DNA of 26,842 nucleotides from Victivallales bacterium (GTDB lineage Bacteria; Verrucomicrobiota; Lentisphaeria; Oligosphaerales; Oligosphaeraceae): the NCBI GenBank assembly GCA_017963875.1, contig JAGCTA010000087.1, positions 1 to 26,842 of the forward strand. Direction: 5' to 3'. Below the pieces are notes generated by a model. That model made no database searches, had not been told where the DNA came from, and saw only the letters and a list, made by a program, of their open reading frames with translations. Below, piece after piece: positions 8,165 to 16,619 of this stretch; within the stretch, counting starts at the first letter, position 1; each line of letters opens with the position of its first letter. Position numbers and translations under genes: made by a program.

Positions 8165-9871
8165 TCATTGCTTCTTCCAGGGGAAATCGACGGGATACAT
8201 CTCGATGTCGTCGAAGAGGATGCCCTTGTCCTCGCCCTTGGGATCCTGCGAGCCAGTGACGCATGCGGAGATGGTCAGCGAGACGATGTCCATGTCAGGA
8301 GGGACGGTGATGAAGGCGGTGGCGCGCTTCCAGCCGTCGCCGAGGTCTTCGCTGAAAGAGGTGGATGTCTGGAGCGACCAAAGCCCTTGGCCTTTCGAGT
8401 CGCGGAAGAAATAGGCGAGCGAGGGGTTTCCAAAAAGGCCTTCATTCTTGCTGCGCGCGGTGATGACATACTGCTTGCCGACGTTGATTTCTGTCGTGGA
8501 CTGCGTGATGCAGCCGTTGGTGACATTGGTCAAGCGCACCATGCCGTTTTCAGGCGTGATGGTTCCCGTTGGCGTGTGGGTGCTTTGCCAACTGGACCAG
8601 TTCTTGATGCCGCTGTTCGTCTGGCCAGGGCCCTGCGGCGCGCCACTTGCGCCTGTTTCGAGCGTGCTGTTCTTCAGCATGTTCTTCGCTTTGTTGGTGT
8701 ACTTTCGCATGGCGGCGTCCATGTCCCTCCCTGCTTCGATGGCTTCGATGCAGTGGGGGAGGTTTTCATTCCATGGCTTGAACTGTGACTTGCAGATTTT
8801 CGGCCAGAAGTTGCCCTTTTCGCACCATACCCAGACGTATTCGTCGGAGTAGTTGAGGCATTTGGTGATGTTTTGCGCGAGCATGTTCGTCGGGTTGTCG
8901 GTTCGTGCGAAGAGGTTCCAGCCGCCTGCGTTTTCACGCGGGACGTAACTGTCCAGATAGAGCGCGATACCCATGGAAGTGATTTTCCTGAATTTGTCGT
9001 GGTTTTTCTCGTCGATCCACGCATTGCCGTAGAGGTAGTAGTTTGCGACGATCCGGGTGTAGTCGGCATCGTTGGCCGCATGATATCCCGCCCCTTCGTT
9101 GCCGTCGACGATTTTCATCATGTCGGGCGCGCCGTCGTAGACGCCATTGAAGAATGCGATCTGGAGTCCAGTCGCGGTATAGTTTTGGAATTCAGGATGT
9201 TCGGCCTTAAAGGAGGAGTTGCACTGGCTTGTCCAGAAGAAGGTGAAAAGCGTGATGTTCGGGTATTGGCGGTTGAGCTCCTCGATCCACTCCTTGCCGC
9301 GCCTGCGGACCTGCGCGGCGGTCTCCTCGAAGGAATGGCCGAGTTCGGGGCGGAAGCGGAACGGCTGGTTGGTGTATGGATAGGCCTCAATGTCGATGCA
9401 GAGGCCATCGCACTGCGATTCTCTTGCGGCCCATGCGAGCGTGCTGTAGTTGGCGAGCGTGCGCTTCCAGCCCTCGTCGTCGAACCAGTCGGCATTGAAG
9501 AGGGCGGTGTTGGTGATGAGGAAATTGTGCTTGAGTCGCGTTTGCTGCAGGCGGCGGAACGCGGGGATGTAGTCCTTGAAGTCTTCTTTTGTGAGTACGT
9601 TTGGCGAACCGACCTGGCGCGGCGAATAGAAATGGATGATTTTGTCGCCACGTTTGATTTTGAGATCGACACGGACACCAATGCCGTCGAACGGGCAGTT
9701 TTCCTCTAGGTCCTTCAAGTCACAATTGAGAAGTTGATCAGGCTGGTTGGGCGCGACCCAGCCGAAATGGATGAGTTTCTTTTGTGATGACGGAACGCGG
9801 AGTCCATTGGCTATTGAAGTGAGAGACAGCGTGGCCAAAGCCAATAATGTCGTTGTGAGCAGATTTTTCAT
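8165..9871 (-). CDS. Secreted TIM-barrel glycosidase-like protein with C-terminal CBM-like module, copy B
   Basis: The protein has 568 residues from ATG 9871. The frame is open for 18 more codons, to an ATG at 9925. The 9871 start places the signal peptide (MKNLLTTTLLALATLSLTSIA) at the true N-terminus and has AAAGGA about eight bases upstream. It is a tandem paralogue of the gene at 6348-8063 with the same domain order. Fully shared blocks include CDGLCIDIEAYPYTNQPFR, TLFTFFWTSQCNSSFK, IVDGNEGAGY, ALYLDSYVPRENAGGWNLF and YVWVWCEKGNFWPKICK. Divergence is higher near residues 55-85 (GVRVDLKIKRGDKIIHFYS against the GLYPDLRLKRNGK region) and in the C-terminal sandwich, which may reflect different ligand preference. 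The gap to copy A is 101 bases with no obvious terminator, so co-transcription is possible. The specific activity is unknown. Confidence 0.75.
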   Translation of the reverse strand: MKNLLTTTLLALATLSLTSIANGLRVPSSQKKLIHFGWVAPNQPDQLLNCDLKDLEENCPFDGIGVRVDLKIKRGDKIIHFYSPRQVGSPNVLTKEDFKDYIPAFRRLQQTRLKHNFLITNTALFNADWFDDEGWKRTLANYSTLAWAARESQCDGLCIDIEAYPYTNQPFRFRPELGHSFEETAAQVRRRGKEWIEELNRQYPNITLFTFFWTSQCNSSFKAEHPEFQNYTATGLQIAFFNGVYDGAPDMMKIVDGNEGAGYHAANDADYTRIVANYYLYGNAWIDEKNHDKFRKITSMGIALYLDSYVPRENAGGWNLFARTDNPTNMLAQNITKCLNYSDEYVWVWCEKGNFWPKICKSQFKPWNENLPHCIEAIEAGRDMDAAMRKYTNKAKNMLKNSTLETGASGAPQGPGQTNSGIKNWSSWQSTHTPTGTITPENGMVRLTNVTNGCITQSTTEINVGKQYVITARSKNEGLFGNPSLAYFFRDSKGQGLWSLQTSTSFSEDLGDGWKRATAFITVPPDMDIVSLTISACVTGSQDPKGEDKGILFDDIEMYPVDFPWKKQ

Positions 9872-10016
9872 CGTGGGATCCTTTATGCATAGCAAAAGAA
9901 GAGATTGGACTTTCAGTCTGTTCATGCCATATTATAACGAAACTGACTTTGAATAGAATATACTCAAGGGGAAAACATTTTCCATTTGAGATGCAAGCAA
10001 ATAGGGAGAAAATCTG
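9872..10016. promoter_or_regulatory. Divergent promoter region
   Basis: This 145-base AT-rich interval separates the minus-strand glycosidase-like gene (start 9871) from the plus-strand DUF4091 gene (start 10017), so it must hold both promoters. TATAAT occurs on the minus strand (complement of 9931-9936) and TATACT on the plus strand near 9959-9964. Neither has a recognisable -35 at 16-18 nt, which would fit an activator-dependent or non-sigma70 promoter. GGGAG at 10004-10008 is the ribosome-binding site of the plus-strand gene. Confidence 0.4.
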
Positions 10017-13000
10017 ATGAAATTGTTTATTACGGTGATATTATTCGGCGGACTTGTGGCACTAGCGGGGCAGAAGGTCTCCGACGACGTTCTCTTCCAC
10101 GCCAGTTTCAACGAGGGGCTGACTGCGGACTTCGCCAAGGGCAATCCAAAGCCGATTACGCAGGCGGCCGCGGAAGCGAAAGAGGACGCAGGATATGATT
10201 TCGGCGGTGCCAAGCGTGGCGGGCTTGATTTGACTGCGTCGGGGGCATTTGTCGCATACGACGCCGAAGGCAATGTGAATCCACACGAGGGGACGATTCA
10301 GTTCTGGCTCAAGCCGACGCGGTGGATTCGCGAGCATAAGACCTGCCTCGCAAAAATCGTCTCGCTCGTCTTTGACGAATCGCGGCGCGGCAAAATCGAA
10401 GCGGGAACTTTCGATGACGAAATTGTTCCAGGCCTTGCGTTCTACAAGGACGAATACACGTGGCTCCTCTGCTACCGCAATTTCGCGAGTCTCAAGGACT
10501 ACCTCATTACCTACAAGGCCGATCACTGGGACAATGAGACATGGCATCAGGTCACGCTGACGTGGAGCGAAAAAACTGGCAGGCGCACGCTGTTCCTTGA
10601 CGGAAAGGTGATTGCAACGGCGGCATTCCATGAACTGCGCCTTGCACCGAAGGAACTGCTGCTCGGCTCCCCGAATCCCCTGAGCGACGCGCAGTGCGTC
10701 ATCGACGAACTGCTGGTGCTTGGCAGACCACTGGCGGAGGCGGAAGTGTATGGGGCCTTCCAGATGCAGAAGGAGTATTCACCGCTCGGCGCGGAACGTG
10801 ATCTTCTTCAAGCACTTGCGGGCGAGTTCAAGCCGATTCCATTGCAGGCGGCGGGCGCGGATGACAACGGCCTCTACACGGTCAACGAGCCGTATTCCGT
10901 ATATTTTTCCACAGAGCCGCTGAAATTGGACGGCGAGTTCAACGAATCAATATGGACGCATGCGCAGCCGTTGCCGCCTTTCGAGCGATGGGGGGCAAAG
11001 AAGGATGGCGCCGAACCGATTGTCCCGACGCAGGTGAAGGCCGTATACGATTCACGTTCGCTGTGGTTCCAGGTCGTTCTGAACGAACCAGACATGGCGA
11101 ACGTTCGCGTCACGAAGGACCAGCGCGACTTGAACATCTATGAGGACGACTGCTTCGAGGTGTTGCTCGACAGCGGCAATTCGCCCGAAACGACGTGGCA
11201 TGTCATCGTCAACAGCCTCGGCTTCATCTATGACTCCAAGGCGGGGGACAAGAAGTTCGATTTGAGCGGCGCAAAGGCAGTCGCGAAAAAGGGCGCTGAC
11301 AGCTGGACACTGGAGTTGATGATTCCCTTTGGGGACTTCGGCAAGCGCGCGCCGATGCCTGGCGAGCAGTGGGGCTTCCGTTGTGGTCGCGAACGCAAGA
11401 AGACGCGTGAGAACTCGTCCTATCCGCATACGACGCTCGGCCTTGACATTCGCGCCAATTTCGCGAAGATGCTTTTCTGCGGAACGCCTACGGGCGTGTC
11501 TGCGGTCGAATGCACGGTCAGGCAAAAAGAGTTCATGCCTGGCATGAACAAACTTGCAATAGATGTCGTCAATCGCGGAGCCGCTCGGAAACTGACATTC
11601 ACAGCACGGATTCTCAATGCGGACGGTACGTATGGGAAAGAAAACAAGGAGGAAATGGATGCAGGGGCGGACTCCAAGGGCATTCTTGAGTTGAAAGTTC
11701 CTGTGATGTCGCTACTTGCGGCACAGATTGCGCTTGAATGCGCGGATGAAAAAGGCACTTTGCTGTGGCGCGGCGGTCTTCCAGCAGGCTTTGTGCCGAC
11801 GACATTGGAGTCGTCGGCCATGATTTCGAACGCGATGTCCGATATTATGCGCTGGAGGGCAGTCAGCGAGGCGGTCAATATGGCATTTGGAAAGAACCTC
11901 GGGAACATGTCGACGGCATGTCTGCAGTTTGACGACAAAATCCGTGAAGCAGTTGTCTCTGGTAAGTTCGTCTCTGCGGAGGATTGCGCGAAGCAACTGG
12001 CGGTCCTCAATGGCATGAAGCAGTATTTCGAGAGCCGCCGCATGGTCATCGAAGAGACATCGCCGTGGGATGATGGCAGCCCGTCGGGAGTACCGTTGTC
12101 GATTTATTCCGTGGAGGAGATTCAGTTCAAGCAGGGTGTCAACGAATGGGAATCGAAGGCGATTGACATCACAGGGATTCTGCCAGGAGACGTTACCGAA
12201 TGGCGTATCGGGCAGGACGACTTCTACAACGCGCAGGGCAAGCGCGTTCCGCGCAACGTCCTGATGGTTTATCAGATGCCATTTGTGCGCAACGGCGCGG
12301 GCCGCCTCGTGACCGATCCGCTGTACGACTGCGACGGCAATTGCTTCACACTGCTGCCTGGTAGGACGCGCCGCTTCTGGCTGGCGCTTCATTCGCGGGG
12401 AATGGCACCTGGAAAGTACGAGTCATGGCTGACTGTCAAGCCTGCGGACGTCCAGGCGGCACCACGCTCTGCTTGGCCGAGGATACGAATCACCGTGGAA
12501 ATCCTTCCGTTCACGATTCCTGAAACACCTGATTTCCCGATGGATGCGTTTCTATGGAGCGGTGGATCAACGCCGATTGTCGATGAAATGCCGCTCATCG
12601 GCTTTATGAAGCGATTTCACATCAACCACATCGCCACCGATCGTTTCCGCTACGACTGGGGCAAGCCCGCGACTGGTATGGGGAATCTCGGCGCTCCGAA
12701 GAAGACGGACGATTCGCCGTGGGTTCCCTTCGACGCGTCTAAAATCACCGCCAATGACGCGTTTCTGAAGGCTGTTCGCCAGGAGCGCATGAAACTGCTG
12801 TTCCACTGGAACATCTGCCGTAATCCCGCATGGGTTCGGCTGATGAGCGACCATCTGCACGAACTTGGCTTCACGGATGATGACTATCTGTTCAGCGGTT
12901 TCCACGACGAGTTCCTCGTCAAAGGCTACAATGACTGGCTGCCGTTCCACCAGGCAGTCACGAAGGAGTCGCCAAACGTGCGGTTCAACACGACTTTAGT

Positions 13001-13601
13001 CACGACGCCTCCGCCAGAAGGCTTTACGGATGAGCAACTCCTGGACATCTTTCGCTACATCAAGGTGCCCGTCATCTATGAATCGTGGCTGTGGCCCGAA
13101 AATCAGGAGCGCACGACGCGTATGAGGCGTCTTCTAGCGGAAAGTCAGGGGCTTCATCCATGGATTTACCGTTGCAGCACGGGTGCGCAGAGCCTTCCGC
13201 TGATTCCATATTATCGCCTCGGGCCGATGCTTGCGAAACTCTGCGGTGTGAAGGGCATAGCCTATTGGTGCGCGGCAGTCATCTACGGCCATCCGTCGAT
13301 GCGTAACGGGCGGAAGGTCACGATTACGCCTGAAAGCCATGCGGACCAGGCGGATCCGGAGGGGCGCTGGTTCGAGGGCGTCTGCTTCTGGCATCCCTCG
13401 AAAATCCTCTTGCCGACACGACGCCTGATGGCGCTGGTCGAGGGCCTGGAGGACATAGCGATGATTGATGCTTTGGAGAAGAAGTCGCCAGGCCATCCGC
13501 TGACGGCACGCGAGACACTGTTGGAACTCCACCAGAAGGCCGATGGGGAGAAACTTGCCGAATGGCGTGAAAAGATGCTGAAAACTTTGATTGAGAAGTG
13601 A
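10017..13601 (+). CDS. Secreted multidomain LamG / CBM9-like / DUF4091 protein
   Basis: The protein has 1194 residues with a short signal peptide (MKLFITVILFGGLVALAGQ). Residues about 25-265 form a LamG/concanavalin-like sandwich: DVLFHASFNEG, GTIQFWLKPTRW, HQVTLTWSEKTGRRTLFLDGK and LLLGSPN. Residues about 300-480 resemble the CBM9/DOMON-like carbohydrate-binding fold: LKLDGEFNESIWTHAQPLPPF, DDCFEVLLDSGN and WTLELMIPFGDFG. The C-terminal third has a barrel-like region followed by the DUF4091 signature (GRWFEGVCFWHPSK and LMALVEGLEDIAMIDAL, residues about 1117-1152). DUF4091 proteins are found in polysaccharide-degrading loci and are thought to be glycoside-hydrolase related; the substrate is unknown. 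The ATG has GGGAG eight bases upstream. The gene is divergent from the paralogue pair, and the next gene begins only 29 bases after its stop. Confidence 0.87.
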   Translation: MKLFITVILFGGLVALAGQKVSDDVLFHASFNEGLTADFAKGNPKPITQAAAEAKEDAGYDFGGAKRGGLDLTASGAFVAYDAEGNVNPHEGTIQFWLKPTRWIREHKTCLAKIVSLVFDESRRGKIEAGTFDDEIVPGLAFYKDEYTWLLCYRNFASLKDYLITYKADHWDNETWHQVTLTWSEKTGRRTLFLDGKVIATAAFHELRLAPKELLLGSPNPLSDAQCVIDELLVLGRPLAEAEVYGAFQMQKEYSPLGAERDLLQALAGEFKPIPLQAAGADDNGLYTVNEPYSVYFSTEPLKLDGEFNESIWTHAQPLPPFERWGAKKDGAEPIVPTQVKAVYDSRSLWFQVVLNEPDMANVRVTKDQRDLNIYEDDCFEVLLDSGNSPETTWHVIVNSLGFIYDSKAGDKKFDLSGAKAVAKKGADSWTLELMIPFGDFGKRAPMPGEQWGFRCGRERKKTRENSSYPHTTLGLDIRANFAKMLFCGTPTGVSAVECTVRQKEFMPGMNKLAIDVVNRGAARKLTFTARILNADGTYGKENKEEMDAGADSKGILELKVPVMSLLAAQIALECADEKGTLLWRGGLPAGFVPTTLESSAMISNAMSDIMRWRAVSEAVNMAFGKNLGNMSTACLQFDDKIREAVVSGKFVSAEDCAKQLAVLNGMKQYFESRRMVIEETSPWDDGSPSGVPLSIYSVEEIQFKQGVNEWESKAIDITGILPGDVTEWRIGQDDFYNAQGKRVPRNVLMVYQMPFVRNGAGRLVTDPLYDCDGNCFTLLPGRTRRFWLALHSRGMAPGKYESWLTVKPADVQAAPRSAWPRIRITVEILPFTIPETPDFPMDAFLWSGGSTPIVDEMPLIGFMKRFHINHIATDRFRYDWGKPATGMGNLGAPKKTDDSPWVPFDASKITANDAFLKAVRQERMKLLFHWNICRNPAWVRLMSDHLHELGFTDDDYLFSGFHDEFLVKGYNDWLPFHQAVTKESPNVRFNTTLVTTPPPEGFTDEQLLDIFRYIKVPVIYESWLWPENQERTTRMRRLLAESQGLHPWIYRCSTGAQSLPLIPYYRLGPMLAKLCGVKGIAYWCAAVIYGHPSMRNGRKVTITPESHADQADPEGRWFEGVCFWHPSKILLPTRRLMALVEGLEDIAMIDALEKKSPGHPLTARETLLELHQKADGEKLAEWREKMLKTLIEK

Positions 13602-13630
13602 TTGTCGTTTAAAGCAAGGAGATAATAACC

Positions 13631-14665
13631 ATGTGCATGATGTGCGCGTTTATCTCAAAGGACAAAAAGACACAGGCGGCACCGATATTGCTGGAGGCTG
13701 GAAAGCGTATTGAGGGACTCTGGAGCGGCCATTACACGGGTATTGGAGTGCAGGGCGATGACGGTACGCTGTGCATCCGCAAGACAACTGGCTATTCACG
13801 TTATTGGGAAGAACAGTTTTCCTGTTCGGAACTGCCTGGCTCCGTCGGTTTTTTCCATAGCCGTACAGGCAGCGGAGGGGATGTCCGATATGCGCATCCA
13901 TTCCTTGCTCATGATGGTTCGGCGATGCTTGTTTCACAGGGCAGCGCGGGCATTTTCAAGAATCAGGATGAGATCATCGGTGCCATTGGCGATTCTCTGC
14001 TGGACGAAGGAGTCGTTTTCTCCAGCGCGGATTCCACATTGGAAATCCGCAAGTATCCATTTACGAAGGACGGTGCGCAGGTCCATGTGTCGGATATTGT
14101 CGCAGAGTATGCCGCAAGCAATTTCCGCAAGTTGCGCGACCCGCTGGTGGCTGTTCGCAAGACTGCCACGGATATCAAGGAGGAGGCAGTGTCGTTGTTT
14201 ATATTCAAAGACTGTCCAGGCCATGTCTATCTCGCCAATATGAATCAACGGATATGCATCCACTTTGGAGAAGATGGCGCAATGATGGCATCCTGTGCGC
14301 TTGCCATGGGGGACCGCCCCGTCAACCTCATCGAAATACCGCCGAATACCGTCGGTGATGTCACCGCCACAGACGTGAAACTTGAGCCGTTGAATCCATT
14401 GCTGAAACCATACGAAGGGTATCCAGCAGGGCTTCTTGATGCAGTACTTGAATGGCTGCCGAACAATCCAAGAACGGGGCTTTCCTGTTTTCTGGACAAG
14501 GTGCTCAAGCAACATTATCCTTCAGATGTTCTCCGCCATGTCCCAACGACAAGAATTTTCGAATATCTGTATTATGAAGGCAGACTTCTACTGGAGACCG
14601 AAGAGGTCCCAGGTTTGGTGGACGAACATAAAGCGCTTAAAACAAGAATTACCCTTAAGGCATGA
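13631..14665 (+). CDS. Class II glutamine amidotransferase (GlmS-type glutaminase domain) protein, stand-alone
   Basis: The protein has 344 residues. The first 245 or so follow the glutaminase domain of GlmS in order. Cys5 is followed by 13 residues and ILLEAGKRIEGLWSGHYTGIG (compare ILLEGLRRLEYRGYDSAG). FFHSRTGSGGDV at 75-85 keeps Arg78 of the HTRW motif. AHPF is at 88-91, and SSADSTLEI carries Asp134, equivalent to the Asp of SDTE. The oxyanion segment HNG is replaced by SQG (102-104). No SIS isomerase domain follows; the last 90 residues match nothing I know. The N-terminus reads MCMMCAF. AGGAG is nine bases from the first ATG, giving Cys2, but the Cys that aligns with the GlmS nucleophile is Cys5, which would need a start at 13640. 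Probably an Ntn-type amidohydrolase or amidotransferase; the substrate is unknown. It is 29 bases downstream of the DUF4091 gene. Confidence 0.75.
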   Translation: MCMMCAFISKDKKTQAAPILLEAGKRIEGLWSGHYTGIGVQGDDGTLCIRKTTGYSRYWEEQFSCSELPGSVGFFHSRTGSGGDVRYAHPFLAHDGSAMLVSQGSAGIFKNQDEIIGAIGDSLLDEGVVFSSADSTLEIRKYPFTKDGAQVHVSDIVAEYAASNFRKLRDPLVAVRKTATDIKEEAVSLFIFKDCPGHVYLANMNQRICIHFGEDGAMMASCALAMGDRPVNLIEIPPNTVGDVTATDVKLEPLNPLLKPYEGYPAGLLDAVLEWLPNNPRTGLSCFLDKVLKQHYPSDVLRHVPTTRIFEYLYYEGRLLLETEEVPGLVDEHKALKTRITLKA

Positions 14666-14722
14666 ACTGCTGGATATCCAGGTGGTCTGGAGGCGTGTAA
14701 TGTGAACGAAAAATAACTTTTT

Positions 14723-14743
14723 TTCTGACAAAACATGTCAGAA
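14723..14743. promoter_or_regulatory. Perfect 8-bp dyad, candidate operator
   Basis: TTCTGACA-AAACA-TGTCAGAA is a perfect 8+8 inverted repeat with a 5-base centre, in the AT-rich 179-base gap before the gene at 14845. A T-tract precedes it but none follows on either strand, so it is not a standard intrinsic terminator. TTGACG begins at 14744, right beside the dyad, and could be a -35 element, although no good -10 was found. A regulator-binding site is plausible. Confidence 0.45.
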
Positions 14744-14844
14744 TTGACGCAAGGAGTTTATTTTTTTGATTTTTTTCCAAAAGACGTTACATTATCACAA
14801 ATTTTATTCCATTATCCAAAATTAACAATAAGAGGTGTTCGTAA

Positions 14845-15327
14845 ATGTCGTTTCTTGATTCGCTCAAAGCCCTGTTTGGGGGCAAAAAAGACGATGCTCA
14901 AACTCCAGCCGTTGCACCAGCAACAAACAACTCCACGGTTTCCAGACCACGCAACAGACAGGTCTTCATGGGAAAGCCTGCTGAAGTTCCTGAATGGGCG
15001 CAGGGTCTCAATGCCACGGAATTGATGGCTCAGTTGAAGGCACATTCCACCTGCAAGTATGTCGCCAATTTCGAATACAAAAAAATCATGTCGGCGAAAG
15101 TCGGTGCGGACGGCAACCTCGTTGCAGAATACGATGGCATCGCAGGCGACTGCGGCGGTGTCAAGAATTTTGGATTAAAGGTCGCACAACGTGACGGCAT
15201 GACGATGGCTTACAAGTATTTCGACCTCAACCTCGCCTATCGTGCCTGCTGCGACAATCCTCGCAAGTGTCCGTTCTTCCTCTTTGCCGAAAGCGAGAAC
15301 GAAGCGGTCAATGCCCGCAGAAGATAA
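14845..15327 (+). CDS. Small cysteine-containing hypothetical protein
   Basis: The protein has 160 residues and I do not recognise it. Residues 1-40 are a polar, low-complexity lead (SFLDSLKALFGGKKDD, then Ala/Pro/Thr-rich) that looks disordered. Residues 45-160 look folded. Five cysteines lie in the folded part: Cys70 (HSTCKY), Cys103 (GDCGG), Cys135-Cys136 (RACCDNP) and Cys142 (RKCPFF). This number and spacing could bind a metal but match no motif I can name. There is no signal peptide or membrane segment. AGAGGTG lies about seven bases before the ATG. It follows an AT-rich gap with a perfect dyad, so it probably has its own promoter, and it may be co-transcribed with the secreted protein 110 bases downstream. 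Codon use resembles that of its neighbours. Confidence 0.7.
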   Translation: MSFLDSLKALFGGKKDDAQTPAVAPATNNSTVSRPRNRQVFMGKPAEVPEWAQGLNATELMAQLKAHSTCKYVANFEYKKIMSAKVGADGNLVAEYDGIAGDCGGVKNFGLKVAQRDGMTMAYKYFDLNLAYRACCDNPRKCPFFLFAESENEAVNARRR

Positions 15328-15437
15328 TCTGTCTTTGCCTAGTTAGACATTTTATTTATCTAGTGGTTACGAGAAAAAGTGCTTCCGCCAATGTCGCTTG
15401 GCGAAATGCATCCAATCAGGCGACAAGGAGAAAAGTG

Positions 15438-16460
15438 GTGAAAAGGATCAGACTGTTTCTTGCAACTTCAGTCATGTTTTGTCTGACGTACAGTGTTTTT
15501 GCCCAGGGGCTATTCAAAAACGTCCTCAACAAAACTGTTGAAGCGACAGGTGCCGCCGCTTCAGCCGCCCTTCATACTTCGGCTAAACCTTGGGTTCTGG
15601 ATACGGACTACGAGGGTTGGAACGATAACAATCCCATCAAGAAATATGTCAAGAACCTTGGAAAGGAAAAAAAGGAAGATGTTCTTGAACTGGACAAGCA
15701 ACTTCGCGCACGGATAAAAGAAGACCGCCAGATCGTTGCCGTTAATGGCCCTGGCAAGGAAGAGGCAGAAAAAGAAATCGAACGCTATGAGAGTTTCCTC
15801 GGTGCCCTGGAAACCCCGGTCCTAGTAAATACCGACATTAAGATCGACGTTGAAAAAAAGAGGATGGATTTCTATTATTTTAAGGTCTTCTTCTCCAATT
15901 TCAGCAGGGATGTCAGATGCAATAAAAAGAACGGAAAGTGTTATTTCTACGGTGATAATGGCGAGCCTGAATACATCCGCGAGAAAGAGATTCCATTTGC
16001 ACAGGAAGCCTTGATGCAAATGTACTACATCAACGTCTTCTGCGGCAACCAGGGAAATGATGACCACTATATGCAAATCCAGAGCAAGGCCGCCGTCAGT
16101 TGCCAGAAACTCAAGGAAGCCATCAACAACAACTCGCCAGACGTTATCATCTTCCATCCAATCCAAGAATTCCCCAAAGGCGCATTGCACGATGCCCTTG
16201 CGAAGGATGCACTGTCCCTTGCTCTTCCTAAAATGCCAAATGCCGTGGATGTCATTATCAACAGCGACGACTGGTTCATTAATCGGAACGCCTTGGGCAT
16301 CATCATGAACCGAGGCTGTGCTGGTTGGGTCGTTGTGAAAGATGATCTAGGCAAGCGAGTCATTCCCGCCAAATGGGCACAGCCCAACCAGGGGGGGGAC
16401 ACTTACGGCAAACTGGTACTTACCAATTTCGGTGGCAACAAAAAGTTCTACGTCAAGTGA
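15438..16460 (+). CDS. Secreted hypothetical protein, GTG start
   Basis: The protein has 340 residues from GTG 15438. The open frame extends upstream to 15267, overlapping the previous gene, but the GTG is preferred: AGGAG lies seven bases before it and the protein then begins with a clean signal peptide (MKRIRLFLATSVMFCLTYSVFAQ, cut after about residue 22). An adjacent GTG at 15435 is only four bases from AGGAG. The mature part begins with an Ala-rich helix (GLFKNVLNKTVEATGAAASA). It continues with a charged helical region near residues 75-115 and an alpha/beta region with FCGNQGNDDHYMQIQSKAAVSCQKLKEA and DVIIFHPIQEFPKGALHDALAKDA in the second half. No family is recognised. It is probably periplasmic or extracellular. 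A strong terminator follows at 16535. Confidence 0.7.
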   Translation: MKRIRLFLATSVMFCLTYSVFAQGLFKNVLNKTVEATGAAASAALHTSAKPWVLDTDYEGWNDNNPIKKYVKNLGKEKKEDVLELDKQLRARIKEDRQIVAVNGPGKEEAEKEIERYESFLGALETPVLVNTDIKIDVEKKRMDFYYFKVFFSNFSRDVRCNKKNGKCYFYGDNGEPEYIREKEIPFAQEALMQMYYINVFCGNQGNDDHYMQIQSKAAVSCQKLKEAINNNSPDVIIFHPIQEFPKGALHDALAKDALSLALPKMPNAVDVIINSDDWFINRNALGIIMNRGCAGWVVVKDDLGKRVIPAKWAQPNQGGDTYGKLVLTNFGGNKKFYVK

Positions 16461-16534
16461 AATTTGACTGAAATGCTCTATTCTCCATGAGGGTTGTTCG
16501 ACCTTGAGATGACAATCCTTTTGGTTCAGTTTCA

Positions 16535-16579
16535 GGGCTGTTGCAAGACCTCATTAAGAGGAAGCAACAGCCCCTTTTT
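16535..16579 (+). terminator. Intrinsic terminator after the secreted hypothetical gene
   Basis: GGGCTGTTGC (16535-16544) pairs perfectly with GCAACAGCCC (16564-16573). The 19-base apical part contains a second small stem, CCTC/GAGG. CTTTTT follows on the plus strand. It closes the plus-strand transcript ending with the gene at 15438-16460. On the minus strand no T-run follows, so it does not obviously serve the converging kinase gene. Confidence 0.9.
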
Positions 16580-16619
16580 AATATCTGACCACTTCGGCTG
16601 CGGAATTCTATAGGCCTTC

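Noticed and set aside
14735..15025. 96-codon frame starting at the dyad
   Set aside because: Runs out of frame through the cysteine-protein gene; AT-rich leader translation without a ribosome-binding site.
15267..15437. Upstream extension of the secreted hypothetical gene
   Set aside because: It would overlap the preceding gene and bury the signal peptide 57 residues inside; the GTG at 15438 has a good ribosome-binding site.
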